Origin: Rosellinia necatrix
Taxonomy: Eukaryota; Ascomycota; Sordariomycetes; Xylariales; Xylariaceae
Reading direction: 5' to 3'
Assembly (NCBI GenBank): GCA_021209875.1
Contig: JAGYVD010000009.1
Location: forward strand, 744,001-808,000
DNA: 64,000 bases
This document shows, one piece after another, positions 9,794-21,091 of the stretch. A model generated the notes under the pieces. It saw only the letters and a list, made by a program, of their open reading frames with translations. It did no database searches and was not told the origin of the DNA. Positions within the stretch are counted from its first letter, which is position 1. The number at the start of each line of letters is the position of its first letter. Position numbers and translations under genes: made by a program.

Positions 9794-11941
9794 GTGTCAT
9801 CTCTCGGACGGTCTGGCTCTTCCCTCTGCGCATATTGTCGTAGTTTTGATTTTGGACAAATCTCGAAAAACCTACACGCCTCTCAGAACTCGGATGGGAT
9901 ACCACTGGGCTGGTTGCCAGACCATCCCATCTCTAATAAGTGCCCACTCTGTCTGATATTCCCCGAAATTAGTATTGGGACATGCCGGACGACTCGGCAA
10001 GAAGAGCATCCATACCAATCGCAAGTCTCGTTTGCTTCAAGGCTGCAGCTGCGCGCATTTCCACTGAGCCCATATCTCCCAATGCCACAGACACAGAAGC
10101 TCAGGTCGAAGACAGACTCTGGTAGCTCGGACTTCTTCGTTGCCGTTGTCCCCAACTATGTTTTCGAAGATGCGGAGAACCCCAACAAAATAATGCTTAA
10201 AGACATGGTGTCTAAGCAAGGGTTTTTAATGTATAACGATGAAAAAACGGAGAGAGAGAGAATGCTCAAGCCTCGTTTAGTATCCCCTGAATATGACCCG
10301 ACTATTATACAGACATGGTTGCAAGTCTGTCGAGCCAACCACATTGGATGCCGCTTTGACCAACCCCCGAGTACCTCACTTACTTTGATTGACTGTCGAA
10401 GCCGGGGGATTTTGAGTGCCTCAGACATCAAATCGGGGCCAGGGATCGAATATGTATCTTTGAGTTATGTATGGGGCGACAATACTGATATGGCGGAGAT
10501 AGTATGGGACGGTCACAACTTACCTCTTACGCTGCCTCTTGTTGTTCAAGATGCTATCCAAGTAACCCTTACCCTGGGTTATTATTACTTATGGGTCGAC
10601 AAGTACTGCGTGGATAACCGCAACAAAACGAAAAAGCATGAGCAGTTAATGCATATGGATTCTGTATACAGGAATGCAGCACTGACTATCGTTGCGGCCG
10701 CTGGAATTGATGAATCTTACGGTTTGCCGGGTATTTCCAAGGAGCGACCAAGCCGACAGTTATCCTTCGCTGGCGAAAACTACACGCTTCTATCAACCCT
10801 ACCACTGCCGCACAATTCCATTATTAAATCGCGATGGGCTACACGCGGTTGGACATACCAAGAAGCTATCCTCTCCAAGAGACGACTGGTTTTTACAGAT
10901 GATCAGCTCTACTTTGAGTGCAACTCTATGAGTTGCTGCGAAAGCTTTGACATTTGTTTCGATGACAAAAAGGCGGCTCATCAGCACTACGCCCAGCCAC
11001 TTCTGTTCTCTTTAAAGGAGTTAACTACCGTTGATTTAGGCGTTAAAGCTGCGCGATTGAGCAACCTCCTTACTTTTCTTCATTGTGCGGAGCAGTATTC
11101 CCAAAGGACCTTAAGGTTCGATGACGATTCCCTCGCCGCGTTTAGTGGGATTATTCGAATGTTACAGTCCTTCACCGCGTTTCCAGTCCGACATATCTGG
11201 GGTATTCCATTCTTCCACCCAAGCGATGATAATTGCCTCCCCGATAAATCGGAATTCACAAACCGCAGTTTTCAGGTGTCCCCCTATTGGAAGACCCCGG
11301 TCTTAGAATACTGCTGTCCGACCAAAAGCAGCCCCAAGGAAGCTGAAGGGGCAGATTATCTTGCGTTCCTTATGTTCAGTCTTGGCTGGAGACACGATAG
11401 CGCAGTATCTTTACCGCCACGGAGACGGAATAACTTCCCATCATGGGCTTGGACGGGCTGGGAGGGTTCTGTAGCGTGGCCGAAACTTACGGAGAAATCG
11501 GATATCGGAATATTGCCTTCGATAGAAACAGCCATATCTTTCGGAGACATCAATACTGCATTGGACCCTGCGACGCGCTTCAAGGCCGCTAGTGCCAGCT
11601 TATTATCGAACAACATCAAATCCCTTTATATACGGACTTCGGCGATTTCACGTACCGCATTCGTCTTCGATTCAGCGTCTAGCATGCTGTTATTATCGAC
11701 GGGAAGTAGCGTTAGGCTCTACCTCAGCAAGGCTGGCTTGGATGCGTCCAAAGTATTCAAGAGGATCCAGAGTGCGCGATACGAGGCCATACCGCTGGTC
11801 ACCGTGGGCGAAACGACATACATGATGCTCGTCAAGCGGTATCCGAACTCGTACTACCGGATTGGGACAATGAGCGTCCATGCTCACTATCTGACCGTCC
11901 CCCTCTTCACCTCCGAAGTCAAGACCTACAAGCTCAGATGA
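9794..11941 (+). CDS. HET domain protein (heterokaryon incompatibility type)
   Basis: One long exon of about 715 codons. A zinc-ribbon-like N-terminus (LCAYCRSFDF, then CPLC) leads into the HET domain at roughly residues 220-370. Its three conserved blocks are visible: YVSLSYVWGD, YLWVDKYCVDN and the block around WATRGWTYQEAILSKRRL followed by FEC. HET proteins trigger programmed cell death after recognition of non-self during hyphal fusion; the partner here is unknown. The start is uncertain: the open frame has no ATG until 10082, well inside the conserved N-terminus, so the true start is probably in a short upstream exon spliced to an acceptor near 9717, or a non-ATG codon such as GTG at 9794. 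The frame is otherwise uninterrupted. Confidence 0.85.
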   Translation: MSSLGRSGSSLCAYCRSFDFGQISKNLHASQNSDGIPLGWLPDHPISNKCPLCLIFPEISIGTCRTTRQEEHPYQSQVSFASRLQLRAFPLSPYLPMPQTQKLRSKTDSGSSDFFVAVVPNYVFEDAENPNKIMLKDMVSKQGFLMYNDEKTERERMLKPRLVSPEYDPTIIQTWLQVCRANHIGCRFDQPPSTSLTLIDCRSRGILSASDIKSGPGIEYVSLSYVWGDNTDMAEIVWDGHNLPLTLPLVVQDAIQVTLTLGYYYLWVDKYCVDNRNKTKKHEQLMHMDSVYRNAALTIVAAAGIDESYGLPGISKERPSRQLSFAGENYTLLSTLPLPHNSIIKSRWATRGWTYQEAILSKRRLVFTDDQLYFECNSMSCCESFDICFDDKKAAHQHYAQPLLFSLKELTTVDLGVKAARLSNLLTFLHCAEQYSQRTLRFDDDSLAAFSGIIRMLQSFTAFPVRHIWGIPFFHPSDDNCLPDKSEFTNRSFQVSPYWKTPVLEYCCPTKSSPKEAEGADYLAFLMFSLGWRHDSAVSLPPRRRNNFPSWAWTGWEGSVAWPKLTEKSDIGILPSIETAISFGDINTALDPATRFKAASASLLSNNIKSLYIRTSAISRTAFVFDSASSMLLLSTGSSVRLYLSKAGLDASKVFKRIQSARYEAIPLVTVGETTYMMLVKRYPNSYYRIGTMSVHAHYLTVPLFTSEVKTYKLR

Positions 11942-12183
11942 TCTCCGTAGCCCGTGCTGGAACAACCTGAGGATGCGGCATCATCAGCCTCAGTCATAGC
12001 TCCAGAGCGGGCTGACCGTCGTCTGAACCTGTTGGCCTCGATCCCCGCTTGGTCGACGGATCCGAGGACCCACGGACATCAGATCCCCGGAAGCAATGTA
12101 TCGGCCCGTGCGATGTTTCTTCCGAGGCATTTGTGTCTATAATTTCGACGGGCTGTCGATACCATACCCCCTGGTCGACTGTG

Positions 12184-12185
<2 letters not shown>

Positions 12186-12214
<29 letters not shown>
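12186..12214 (+). repeat. (CA)n microsatellite
   Basis: Perfect CA dinucleotide repeat of 29 bp, about 245 bp after the HET stop codon, probably in its 3' untranslated or flanking region. It is length-variable in principle and usable as a marker. Confidence 0.95.
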
Positions 12215-12216
<2 letters not shown>

Positions 12217-12718
12217 CTTATGGTGGCTGGCTGGGTATTAAGCTCCTGTTCACGGGATTTCCGAGTGGCGTTACAGAGGCGCGGAACCGGTTCTGGGGTC
12301 TGAGCAGTTAGAGGCCTGACGATTGGTAGACTCTTGGCGGCCCCTGTCTGCCGAGGCGCAACACATGCCTAGTGTAATTCAGTATGCAGGGGGTCGGGAA
12401 GCAAGGATTGGGGCTCGACGGGATGCATGGAAAACTTATAGATCCGGTATGCAACGTGAATTGGTGGTAACTATATTCATTGTTCTGCTCGCTCTGGTTT
12501 GGGGAAATGAAGACAAATCAAGGTTGGGAGTGAAAATAGGAACCTTAGTACCTTGGTAGGTAAGGTACTTGGTAGTATGTAAATGTGGAGGACTAACTAC
12601 TACTGCTATTACTATTACTAGTTACTACTACTATTACTACATACATCCTTATGTATTGAGTGGGTATGTACTTGGCCGGGTACTTATTCTTAAGTAAGTA
12701 TATGCCGTTTGAAATGCC

Positions 12719-12739
12719 TTTTTTTTTTTTTTTTTTTTT
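12719..12739 (+). repeat. Poly(T) run
   Basis: 21 consecutive T. Simple low-complexity DNA between the HET and eIF2A genes. Confidence 0.95.
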
Positions 12740-12862
12740 AGCACTTTTATTTATGATTAAGTAGGCACTTAAGTAAGTAGGTATCTGGAGGCGATGACCC
12801 AACAGCACACCCAAAGTTAGTGATGTGCAGGTGCACATGAACTTAACCTGGGTACCTTACCT

Positions 12863-12906
<44 letters not shown>
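12863..12906 (+). repeat. (TAG)n microsatellite
   Basis: Perfect trinucleotide repeat of 44 bp. It is flanked on each side by a copy of CTGGGTACCTTACCTTAG (12848 and 12927), so repeat and flank look like the product of a small local duplication. Confidence 0.95.
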
Positions 12907-14234
12907 TTAACGTCTAGTCTAGGTGTCTGGGTACCTTACCTTAGGGGAGGTGGGATATGATACACAGCCGTTGGCTCAAGACATTATGAACGATAATCTT
13001 GGAAACAACTAGGCAAGGTTAGGTTAGCATGCATTTAGAGTTAGTTCTCCCTACTTAGTTACTTAAGTGGTTACTTGTTACTTGTAGGAAAAGAAGAAAA
13101 AATGTCTAGTGTATGTAGTTACTTGTGTGTAAGTCGAGACGGCCCCATCTCACGCTTTCTCCCTCGGGTAGGTACTTACATGCCTATCATGAGAAAAGAC
13201 AAGATTACCTACTCTACTTGTATATCACTTACATGCAGAGCCAATTCCGCCCCGAGGAGTCTAGATGCGCTTATCTAATATTATCGCCCCATGTGCCCCC
13301 ATTCTCTCTGCCCAACGAGTTTCGAAGATGCGGCTTGGCAGGCAGTGTTTTGGGGTTGTCTGAAGGCGTGGAATCGGTGGGTACCTCTACTTGAGCAGCA
13401 CACGGGATTTGGACAATCGAGGTGGTACCGAAGGTACAGCAGATGCCAGCGGGGCGACAGCGCTCGAGCGATTGGGCAGCGAGTTGGGACGGGATACTTT
13501 ATCAGTACGGGGGCAGTTGGCCGGGTCTGGTGAGCACTGGCCATGGGTCCAAGTACCGTGCATGTATCCCGCTTCGGTCAGCCTCTGCGAATGACACGCG
13601 TGGGAAATTTTCAGTCGGACATGGCAAAAATTGTTTACGGGACGCTAGTAAAGTTAACTGCCAGCTTATGTATTACCTACCAACTACTAATATCGGTCCT
13701 CACTTACTTCTTCCTCCTTCGTTTCTTTCTCCAGCCCACTTGCACGCTCCGTCACGTCACGTCACGTCTGCCCACCACCATCCTCCGTCAATCATCCCTC
13801 TTGGTCTGGGTAGCCTGTCAAATTCCCTTCGATTCTTTCTTGCCGGCGTGATCCCCATCTGGCCCCTCTCCCGCTCCCGCCGTGCTTGTCGCCGCCGCCG
13901 CTGCTGCTCCCACCATCGCCCCCGGTTGCCGTGCCCGCCCTTCGACAAAAGCCGGCACCATACCCGAGCCAACTGCCTTCGCCACCGGTGCAAGGCAATC
14001 CTCTGCAGCCTGGTACGCATTGCACCATCGGCCCCAGTGTACCGCTGCCGTCCTGCACGGCCCGCTGTCCTGGCCTGCCTGCCTCGCACAGGCGGGATCA
14101 CAGCCCTCTTTGTATGCGTTACGCAAAGCTGACAGGTCAGGTTAGGTCAGGTTCGGCCATCCCACATCCCGCACAGAGCAACACGAGCAACAAGAACAAC
14201 AAACGTCTATCGGGGACCCCGTCCGCGCTCCTGG

Positions 14235-14255
14235 CCAATTCCGCTGCGTATATAA
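14235..14255 (+). promoter_or_regulatory. Putative CCAAT and TATA elements of eIF2A
   Basis: CCAAT at 14235-14239 and TATATAA at 14249-14255 lie 120-140 bp before the eIF2A ATG, after a pyrimidine-rich stretch. The spacing is normal for fungal core promoters, but the assignment rests on motif match only. Confidence 0.45.
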
Positions 14256-14374
14256 CCCGCTCGCACTACGCACTCCGGTCACGAGACCTCGCCCCTGTTC
14301 GACGGCTCGACGGCAAGAAACGAAAACAAAATCAATCCTGCACACATTCGCTGTATCTGTGACTTTGACTAGTC

Positions 14375-16538
14375 ATGGCGGCCCCGTTGCAGTTTGCTTA
14401 CCGAACCCAGAAGGAGATCGGCGTCACTGACGCTGCTCCTGTCTATGTACCTGTTCCTGGGTTCGTGAAACCTGAAGGGAATTTGCGGTGCTGTGTTTAT
14501 TCGCCCTGCGGCCGGTTTCTCGCTTGGGCGTCTAACGAGCGTGTCTGCGTTGTCGATGCTACTCTTGGCCATATACGCGCGACCCTGATTGTCTCCAACG
14601 TATTTGAAGTCGCCTTCTCCCCCCGTGGCACCTATCTGAGTACGTGGGAACGACCCGCGAAAGATGAGAATGGGGATGCTACCAAGAACCTGAAGGTCTG
14701 GCGCACCATCGATGACGGCCCTGACGATGCCGACAAACAGCCCATTGGCCAGTTCGTGCAAAAGTCCCAGACTGGCTGGAATCTCCAGTATAGCTCGGAC
14801 GAGAAGCACTGCGCCCGTCTCGTGACCAACGAGGTGCAATTTTACAGCAGCGATGACTTGGCCACTGTGTGGAACAAGTTGCGTGTCGAGGGAGTAACAA
14901 ATTTCGCCATTGCTCCCGGTCAGAGCTCCAATGTCGCCGTCTTCATCCCTGAACGGAAGGTGTGTAAACCTTGGCAGCACCGCCATTTATTTTCCTGGCC
15001 CTTGGGCAACAGCAATGCTAATATTTTAATTTCAGGGCCAACCCGCCGCTGTTAAGGTCTTCAATGTTCCTCAATTTACCACGCCAATATCTCAGAAGAC
15101 TTTCTTCAAAGGAGATAAGGTACAGTTGAATTGGAACAGCTTAGGCACGAACCTAATTGTGCTGGCACAAACCGATGTCGATAAATCGAACAAGAGTTAT
15201 TACGGTGAGACCACACTCTATCTCTTGAGCGCTAATGGCTCGCTTGATGCTCGCATCACGCTCGACAAAGAGGGCCCTATCCACGATGTGTCCTGGTCCC
15301 CTAATGGAAAAGAATTCGGTGTCATTTATGGCTACATGCCTGCGAAGACAACAATCTTTAACCATCGAGCTGTCGCCTCCCATTCGTTTCCCCTAGCACC
15401 TCGCAATACGATCATCTTCTCCCCCACCGGCCGATTTGCGTTGGTCGCCGGGTTTGGTAATCTTGCGGGTCAGATCGATGTCTACGACCAGGAGAAGGAT
15501 TACAGAAAAATCTGTACCATCGAAAGCGGCAACCCAAGTGTCTGCCAATGGAGCCCTGACAGTCGTTATATCATGACCGCGACAACTTCCCCTCGTCTGC
15601 GGGTTGATAACGGAGTGAAGCTCTGGCATGTGGGTGGTGGGATTATGTATCATGAGGATATGGTCGAGCTATATAATGTATCATGGAGACCATCCCTGCC
15701 TGAGAACATCCCCCGTGGCGATCCGCTGCACCCTGTTCCCACCCCACATGACTCTGCCCTCAAGTACCTTGGCACGGTCAAAACGCCGTCTAAGCCTGTT
15801 GGTGCCTATCGGCCACCTGGGGCGCGGGGTACGTCTACACCCCTCCATTTTCGACGTGAAGATGAGGGGGGTGCGGCTCATGTAATGAGTAATGGTACAT
15901 CCAATATTGGTCCAAATGGCTTTGGGCGACCCCGTCGTCAGGTTCCTGGAGCAGATCTGCTTGAATCTGGCGCTCGCAACGTCCCTGGGGCCGGTCCTGG
16001 GCAGGCACCTGGAGCAGCCGGAGACGAGGGTCTATCCAAAACAGCCCTGAAGAATAAGAAGAAGCGGAATAATAAGAAGGCCAAAGAAGCCGAAGGGCAG
16101 AACGGTACTGGTGGACTCGCTCCCCCGACTCAGGATCATGGCCCTAGCTCTGGAAATGAAGGACGAAGCCCTGAACGTCGTGGTAACCAAAACCACCAGA
16201 GACACCACCGGAGTCGTTCGCGAAACAACGCCAACGGGAGTAACAACCCTGGCCGTAATCGCAGCAACACTCAACAAAATGGCAACCCTCCCGGAAACAC
16301 ACTTCAGGTTATTGCACCGCAGGCGCCGGTTGCCGACTCGCTATTGTCTCCTGGCAGTCAAAATCCAGCGTCGAAGAAGCTTCGTGGCCTTCAGAAGAAG
16401 ATCCGTGCCATCGAGGACCTCGAGATGCGTCTCGCCGGCGGCGAAAAGCTAGAGGACACGCAAATGAAGAAGATCGCCACCAAGGCCTCGGTCCTCAAGG
16501 AACTCGAGGGTATAGAGAAGGAGTCTAATGGAGTCTAG
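14375..16538 (+). CDS. Eukaryotic translation initiation factor 2A (eIF2A)
   Basis: Two exons (14375-14959, 15036-16538) joined at a 76 bp intron give 695 residues, the normal size for fungal eIF2A. The N-terminal two thirds form the WD40-like beta propeller of this family, with signature stretches YSPCGRFLAWAS, WNLQYSSDEKHCARL, HDVSWSPNGKEFGVIYGYMP, FSPTGRFALVAGFGNLAG, WSPDSRYIMTATTSPRLRVD and VSWRP. A charged, low-complexity middle (Gly/Pro/Asn/Arg) precedes a C-terminal helical segment, KKLRGLQKKIRAIEDLEMRL. The factor binds initiator tRNA and the 40S subunit in non-canonical initiation. The ATG at 14375 has a strong context (GTCATGG). This is the first clear core gene in the window. Confidence 0.97.
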
Positions 16539-17544
16539 GTGGTAGGGCGAAACCCACCCTCTTCAGTGCGAGATGTAGCATATTGAGTCATGTTGGACAC
16601 AACTACAACACTACCGTACTATTCGATGCCGTAGTCAAACAAAAATACAAATACAAATAAAAAAAAAGATCCGAGAAGGCTCCAGCTCGTGTTTTTATCT
16701 ACAACTACAGGCTAATATGCTTGCCCGACACCTATTCATTTGTGCCTAAGCTGACCACTGGATGTGCATTTCGTGTGTTACAATTTGAATACGATCAACT
16801 CGATGCGGCTATGCATAAGGACAGTCCGCCTGCCGAACACCTATGCCACCCAACGGAAGCCGTAGGCAGTTGTCTAGAAGAGGCTAGACTAGCCAGATAA
16901 GAGTTCATTACAGTACCCATTGAGCCCATAGTGACTAGGTCACATGCTAAGTAGTCCAATAATAGGTAACCTGCTGCACGGCTTGAAGTAGCCAATCACT
17001 CAGCGCCATTCGAGCGTTGACTAATACTGGCCAGTTTACGATGCGAAAGTCAAACGATCCGTAAAATCAACCCTAATAATTTCATGTCGGCAGTATTATG
17101 AAGCGCGCACCAGATCATATTCCTCGAAATCAAGGTCGTTAGGGTTAATATCGTGAATATATGGGAATATCAATAATCCTAAGTCACGATGGCCTTACTC
17201 GACTTAGGGAGCAAACGCGGTCTCATCCGAGTAGCCCATTACAAGGAGTGGTTTGTAAAATGGTAGGAGTAGCGGTTGGAAATGCTCAGGGCGGCTCTAG
17301 ATGATTTATCTACTCTAACCCTTGGCCATTAATCTTCTTGCCGTTTCCCTCCTTGACTACTTTATATCGTGGTCCATAGGTTCGTTAATTTCACTAGTTG
17401 AGTTATATATTAGACCCGATACAGCGCCAATATGATGCAGCCATCACTACCTTCTCAAAAATGAGTTAATTAGACCAATCTCGAGGGAAATGCGTGTAAA
17501 TATCGTACCATCCGGCCTCTCCCAACGAACGCAGCCGTCGAGAA
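16539..17544. other. Intergenic region
   Basis: About 100 bp after the eIF2A stop there is an AATAAA-like A-rich stretch (CAAATACAAATAAAAAAAAA near 16650), suitable as poly(A) signal. No gene is supported in the remainder, which is AT-rich. Confidence 0.55.
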
Positions 17545-18018
17545 TCAGATACCCGCTACCATCCGCTTGAAGTATGGCCATACGGCCAGCACGGCGATGG
17601 AGACGCCATCCACCAGACCACAAAAAGCTAGCAGCTTGGACAGCAGGTGGCCCCGTTGCAGATATCGCAAGACGAAGTACGTGCAAAACACCAAGAGAAC
17701 CCAGGTGACCCAGTCGCCGACTATCTGCGTCATATCCTTGCACTTGGCAAAGTCGAGGTCCTTGTCGATGAAGCAGACTGCGAGGCCGGGGAGGTGGCCG
17801 ACAATGAGGCAGGCCATATGTAGACCCTTGAGGCGATGGAGGTCATAGATGACGGTTGTCACGTGTGAGGGCTTCCACAACCGTTTGGGCGAGTCTAGCC
17901 TAGTGATGGGCAAACCTTCGATGTCGGACGTACTCTCGTGCGAAGGGAGGTCTTTCTCGTCGGTGGGTTGTTTCGGGGCACCGGCGCCGGTGATCGGTTG
18001 CTGCCGCTGTCTGATCAT
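17545..18018 (-). CDS. Small membrane protein of unknown function
   Basis: 157 residues from an ATG at 18018. A polar N-terminus of about 55 residues is followed by three hydrophobic stretches (around LHMACLIVGHLPGLAVCFI, TWVLLVFCTYFVLRYL and LLAFCGLVDGVSIAVLAVW). It could be a three-helix membrane protein. I do not recognise the family. The frame is uninterrupted and GC-richer than the flanks, which supports coding. It is transcribed in the same direction as the FAD monooxygenase gene next to it, with about 300 bp between them. Confidence 0.5.
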   Translation of the reverse strand: MIRQRQQPITGAGAPKQPTDEKDLPSHESTSDIEGLPITRLDSPKRLWKPSHVTTVIYDLHRLKGLHMACLIVGHLPGLAVCFIDKDLDFAKCKDMTQIVGDWVTWVLLVFCTYFVLRYLQRGHLLSKLLAFCGLVDGVSIAVLAVWPYFKRMVAGI

Positions 18019-18324
18019 GGCGCAGGAATGGGGGGATGTGAGATACTGAAAAAGCTGAGTGGCGATGGCGCGCAGAAGTGAGAAACATGAAAAGGGGGGG
18101 ATATCAGGCTTTGAGTATAGGTATACGCTGAAGACTGGCTTTTGATGATCTAATCAAACTCTTCTGTAAAGCCAAAATGACTTTCAGGCTCTCCCTCCAA
18201 GCACCCGAGGAACTTTGGCTCTACGGATGGAAAAACTATCAGATGCAAAGTTTCAAACTGCTCAAACTAGACACGTGGACAGACTGCCGGCTAAGGTTTA
18301 TATGAGCCTTCACGGGCTACCGAG

Positions 18325-19814
18325 CTAAAATGTAGTCGCCCAGTCCGGATATACCTCCTCCTGCCGCGGCGTGGAGGCGACATTGCGATCGCGGATATGG
18401 GCCTCGAGGGGCAGATCCATGTGCTGGCTGTGCTCGCCCATCTCGACGCCCCTCCTGTGGACGTAGCGGGCGAAGCCCAGCGTCTGCCGCTTCCACTCGG
18501 CCCGGCCGACCTTGCCGGCGACGTAGTCGGCGAAGAGCATGGCGTCGAACGCGGCCTGGGACGTGGACGCCACGGTGTGCGGGCGGAACCCGGCCAGGGC
18601 GTCGCCGACCAGGACGACGCGGCCGCCCCAGTACTCGTGCTCGGGGCTGAGCACGTCCGTGACGGCCTGGACGAAGGGCCGGCGCGCGGCGCAGACGACG
18701 TCGGCGAGCTGGGGCGCGCGCGCGCGAGCCCGCGCTGCCGGGCCCACGCGCGCCGGTCCACGGCGCCGGGCCCCACGGTGACGGCGCGCCGGCGCCCGTC
18801 GCGGCCCGTCATGATCTCCTCCAGCGCGGCCGAGCCGGCGGGGAAGTTGGCGTAGTAGACGAAGTTGACGAGCCGCCGGCCGGGCTCGACGGCGCCGGCC
18901 GCGCCGGGGATCAGGTACGTCAGCGCCTGCACGCCCGGGCCGTGGAAGAACGTGAACGTCTCGCCGCACGTCCGCCGCGCCGCCGCGCTCGCCTCCGCCT
19001 CCGGCACCGTGCCCCGCAGCGCGCAGTACCCGGCGTACCGCCGCTCCACGCCCGGCTGCACGAGCGCCCGGACCGTGGAGCCCGGCCCGTCCGCGCCGAC
19101 TACCACGTCCGCGAACACGGACCCCTCCTCCTTCTCCTCCCCGCCCCCGCCCCCGCTTCCGCTCTTCCAGAACACGCGCACGCCCTCGTTCCCGCCCTCG
19201 TCTTGCTCCCTCTTGATGTCCGTCACGGTGCGGTCGTGGAGGTGGACGGCGGCGCCGTGCCCCGGCGCCGGCGCCGGCACGTCGCAGTAGGCGCTCTCCA
19301 CGCCGTCGTAGTTGGCGCGCAGCAGGTGGTACATCAGGTCCCAGGAGGTCATCTGCTGCCGCGACTCCTCGGTGTGCACCACGTCGCCGGCGAGGTCGAG
19401 GTACTGGCGCGCGCGCGAGGCCACCGCCACCGGCCGCCCGCAGCGGTCGTACCGCGCCAGGAACGCCAGCGTGTCGCCGCCCGCGACGATGCCGGCGCCC
19501 TGGTCCCGCAGCAGCGCCCGCCCCGCCCGCTCCAGCACCGTCGTGTCGTGGCCCAGCGCCTTCAGCGCCACGCCCGTTGCGAGTCCCCCCAGCGATCCCC
19601 CGACCTATTTATGAAAAGAGACGCTCGGCGCTTTTGTTATGGTTGGGTTTTTTTTTTTTTTTTCCATCTCCCCTCCCCTCCCCCCCACCAACGTGAGAGA
19701 GGCGGCAGCGGGGTGGTAGGGTTATTGGCTTGGGTTCGGACTCACTATTACGAAGTGCAGCTTCTTCTTGCCGTACGGCCCCTTCCCTTCCGACTTCGTC
19801 GGGCTCGTGGCCAT
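18325..19814 (-). pseudogene. FAD-dependent monooxygenase, frameshifted
   Basis: Group A flavoprotein monooxygenase of the salicylate-hydroxylase-like type. Exon 1 (19746-19814, 23 codons from ATG at 19814) ends KKKLHFVI; after a 141 bp intron (19605-19745) exon 2 continues VGGSLGGLATG, completing the GxGxxG FAD site. Further marks are the DG motif VVVGADGPGSTVR and the GD motif GRVVLVGDALAGFRPHT, followed by QAAFDAMLFADY. The first two and the last lie in different frames: within a GC dinucleotide run at 18714-18726 the frame shifts, equal to two extra bases or one missing. With that corrected the protein would be about 450 residues, normal for the family. Codon third positions are almost all G or C. 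The break may be real or a sequence error. Confidence 0.75.
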
Positions 19815-19859
19815 TGTGGTTCGGCGCTGGGTTTGCGATCGCTTGGGGCGTTTTTCGGA

Positions 19860-19893
19860 GATGGTGGATGGGTGGATGGATGGATGGATGGAC
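19860..19893 (+). repeat. TGGA minisatellite
   Basis: Tandem TGGATGGA units with slight variation at the first units, just upstream of the FAD monooxygenase start codon. Confidence 0.85.
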
Positions 19894-20927
19894 GAAAACT
19901 AATGGTTGAGCGATGATGTCCCCCGCGGGAGGATTGCTTGAATCGTTCGTCACAGGGTGAGGTCCATCAGCGCTTGATAGTCTACTCGAAAGAGGGGATT
20001 CGTGGGGGTTGACATAGGCTAAATAGATAATCTGTGCATGAACGGCACTTCTAGGATGCCTGGGGTATATAAGCAGCGAATGAGACACCAGAAGCCCTGA
20101 GCACAATTATTAATCAATCTCCGGGGCCTTCCTAAGAAGTATTTCTCACAATCATTAAAACTTTTTATCTGTTTGCTTGATGAAAACCTTGTACTGCACA
20201 TGTAACGATCCTACTAATTATTGTTCATCGTTTCACGCTAGAGGGCTTGTGATATTAGGTAACATTATCGTATCTATGATAGAAATCGTATGGAACGGAC
20301 GTTTCGAAGTTCCAATGTTGAATACGACATCTACTAGTACATCAGGTTATGAATATCTCGTATCTCTGTTACAGGCGATCCTTCGAGGATTCACCGGACT
20401 ACAATTGGTTCTCAATGTCTTCTTCATCTCACCCAACTTGTAGAATCTGCATATTTAAGCAATAATCATTGTTTTCTGCTACCTACTACTTCGTTAAAAC
20501 AATAACTGCGCAGCGTATTACAGTATCTGCTGTTTCTCGTCATCGGGTAGCTATTAATTAGCACAGCTTGAGGCCACGATGTGATCGATACGCCCCGTAC
20601 GAGATCGCCCCAATAAATAGACAGACACTTTTTTAAGTCAATTTTAGTAGGCATTAACCTTGCGCCTTTCATTTATTCATATGCCTAGAGTCTATATGCT
20701 CCCCCAACCCCCTCTCTACTAGGGCTGCCGACTTAAAAAGACACAATCACCACGCTTCATGTTTATTCATCTATATCCCCGACCAGGATTTCTAGGGTGG
20801 GAAATGTTCTGAAACCAAGCCCTTACATGACTTGGTCGGACTTTTACCCTTTTATAAACAGTCTAATAACGTGCTTATGGGCAAACAAAATACCATATGT
20901 GGACATTGTCAGACTTGAGTATTGTTT

Positions 20928-21091
20928 GTGTCACGGAACTAGTTCTAACCTAAGGACCCCACTAGGGCACGGGCCAAAATACTGTATATAAAAGAAGCGA
21001 GTAGCTGGCGACTGACCAAGCGAGGAGTTTTCCCTCCTTGTGCAATAACGTGAGTCATTTCTGGAACTACCAGCAGTGTGAACTGTGACAG
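20928..21091 (-). repeat. Inverted duplicated gene fragment, copy 1
   Basis: 164 bp that reappear in inverted orientation at 28766-28929. By eye there are about 13-15 differences, nearly all transitions. Both copies encode the same C-terminal protein text: here, on the minus strand, LLVVPEMTHVIAQGGKTPR and then SFIYSILARALVGSLG followed by a stop. I do not recognise the protein. It is a relic of a duplicated gene. Confidence 0.8.

Larger units (their letters stand above)
11942..14374. other. Intergenic region rich in microsatellites
   Basis: No supported gene in 2.4 kb. A 236-codon frame at 13422-14132 has biased, domain-free sequence and overlaps equally long frames on the other strand, so I do not call it. 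The region holds a CA repeat, a T run and a TAG repeat (listed separately). CTGGGTACCTTACCTTAG occurs twice, at 12848 and 12927. From 13690 to 14370 it is pyrimidine-rich, as is typical before highly expressed fungal genes, and leads into the eIF2A promoter. Confidence 0.6.

Noticed and set aside
12186..12906. CRISPR-like array
   Set aside because: These are simple microsatellites without spaced unique segments, and the organism is a fungus.
13422..14132. 236-codon open frame on the plus strand upstream of eIF2A
   Set aside because: It lies in the pyrimidine-rich promoter, is biased to Pro/Ser/Arg, has overlapping frames on both strands and no family features.
18942..19916. 324-codon open frame on the plus strand
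   Set aside because: Antisense shadow of the FAD monooxygenase gene, biased to Arg/Pro/Ala, no domain.
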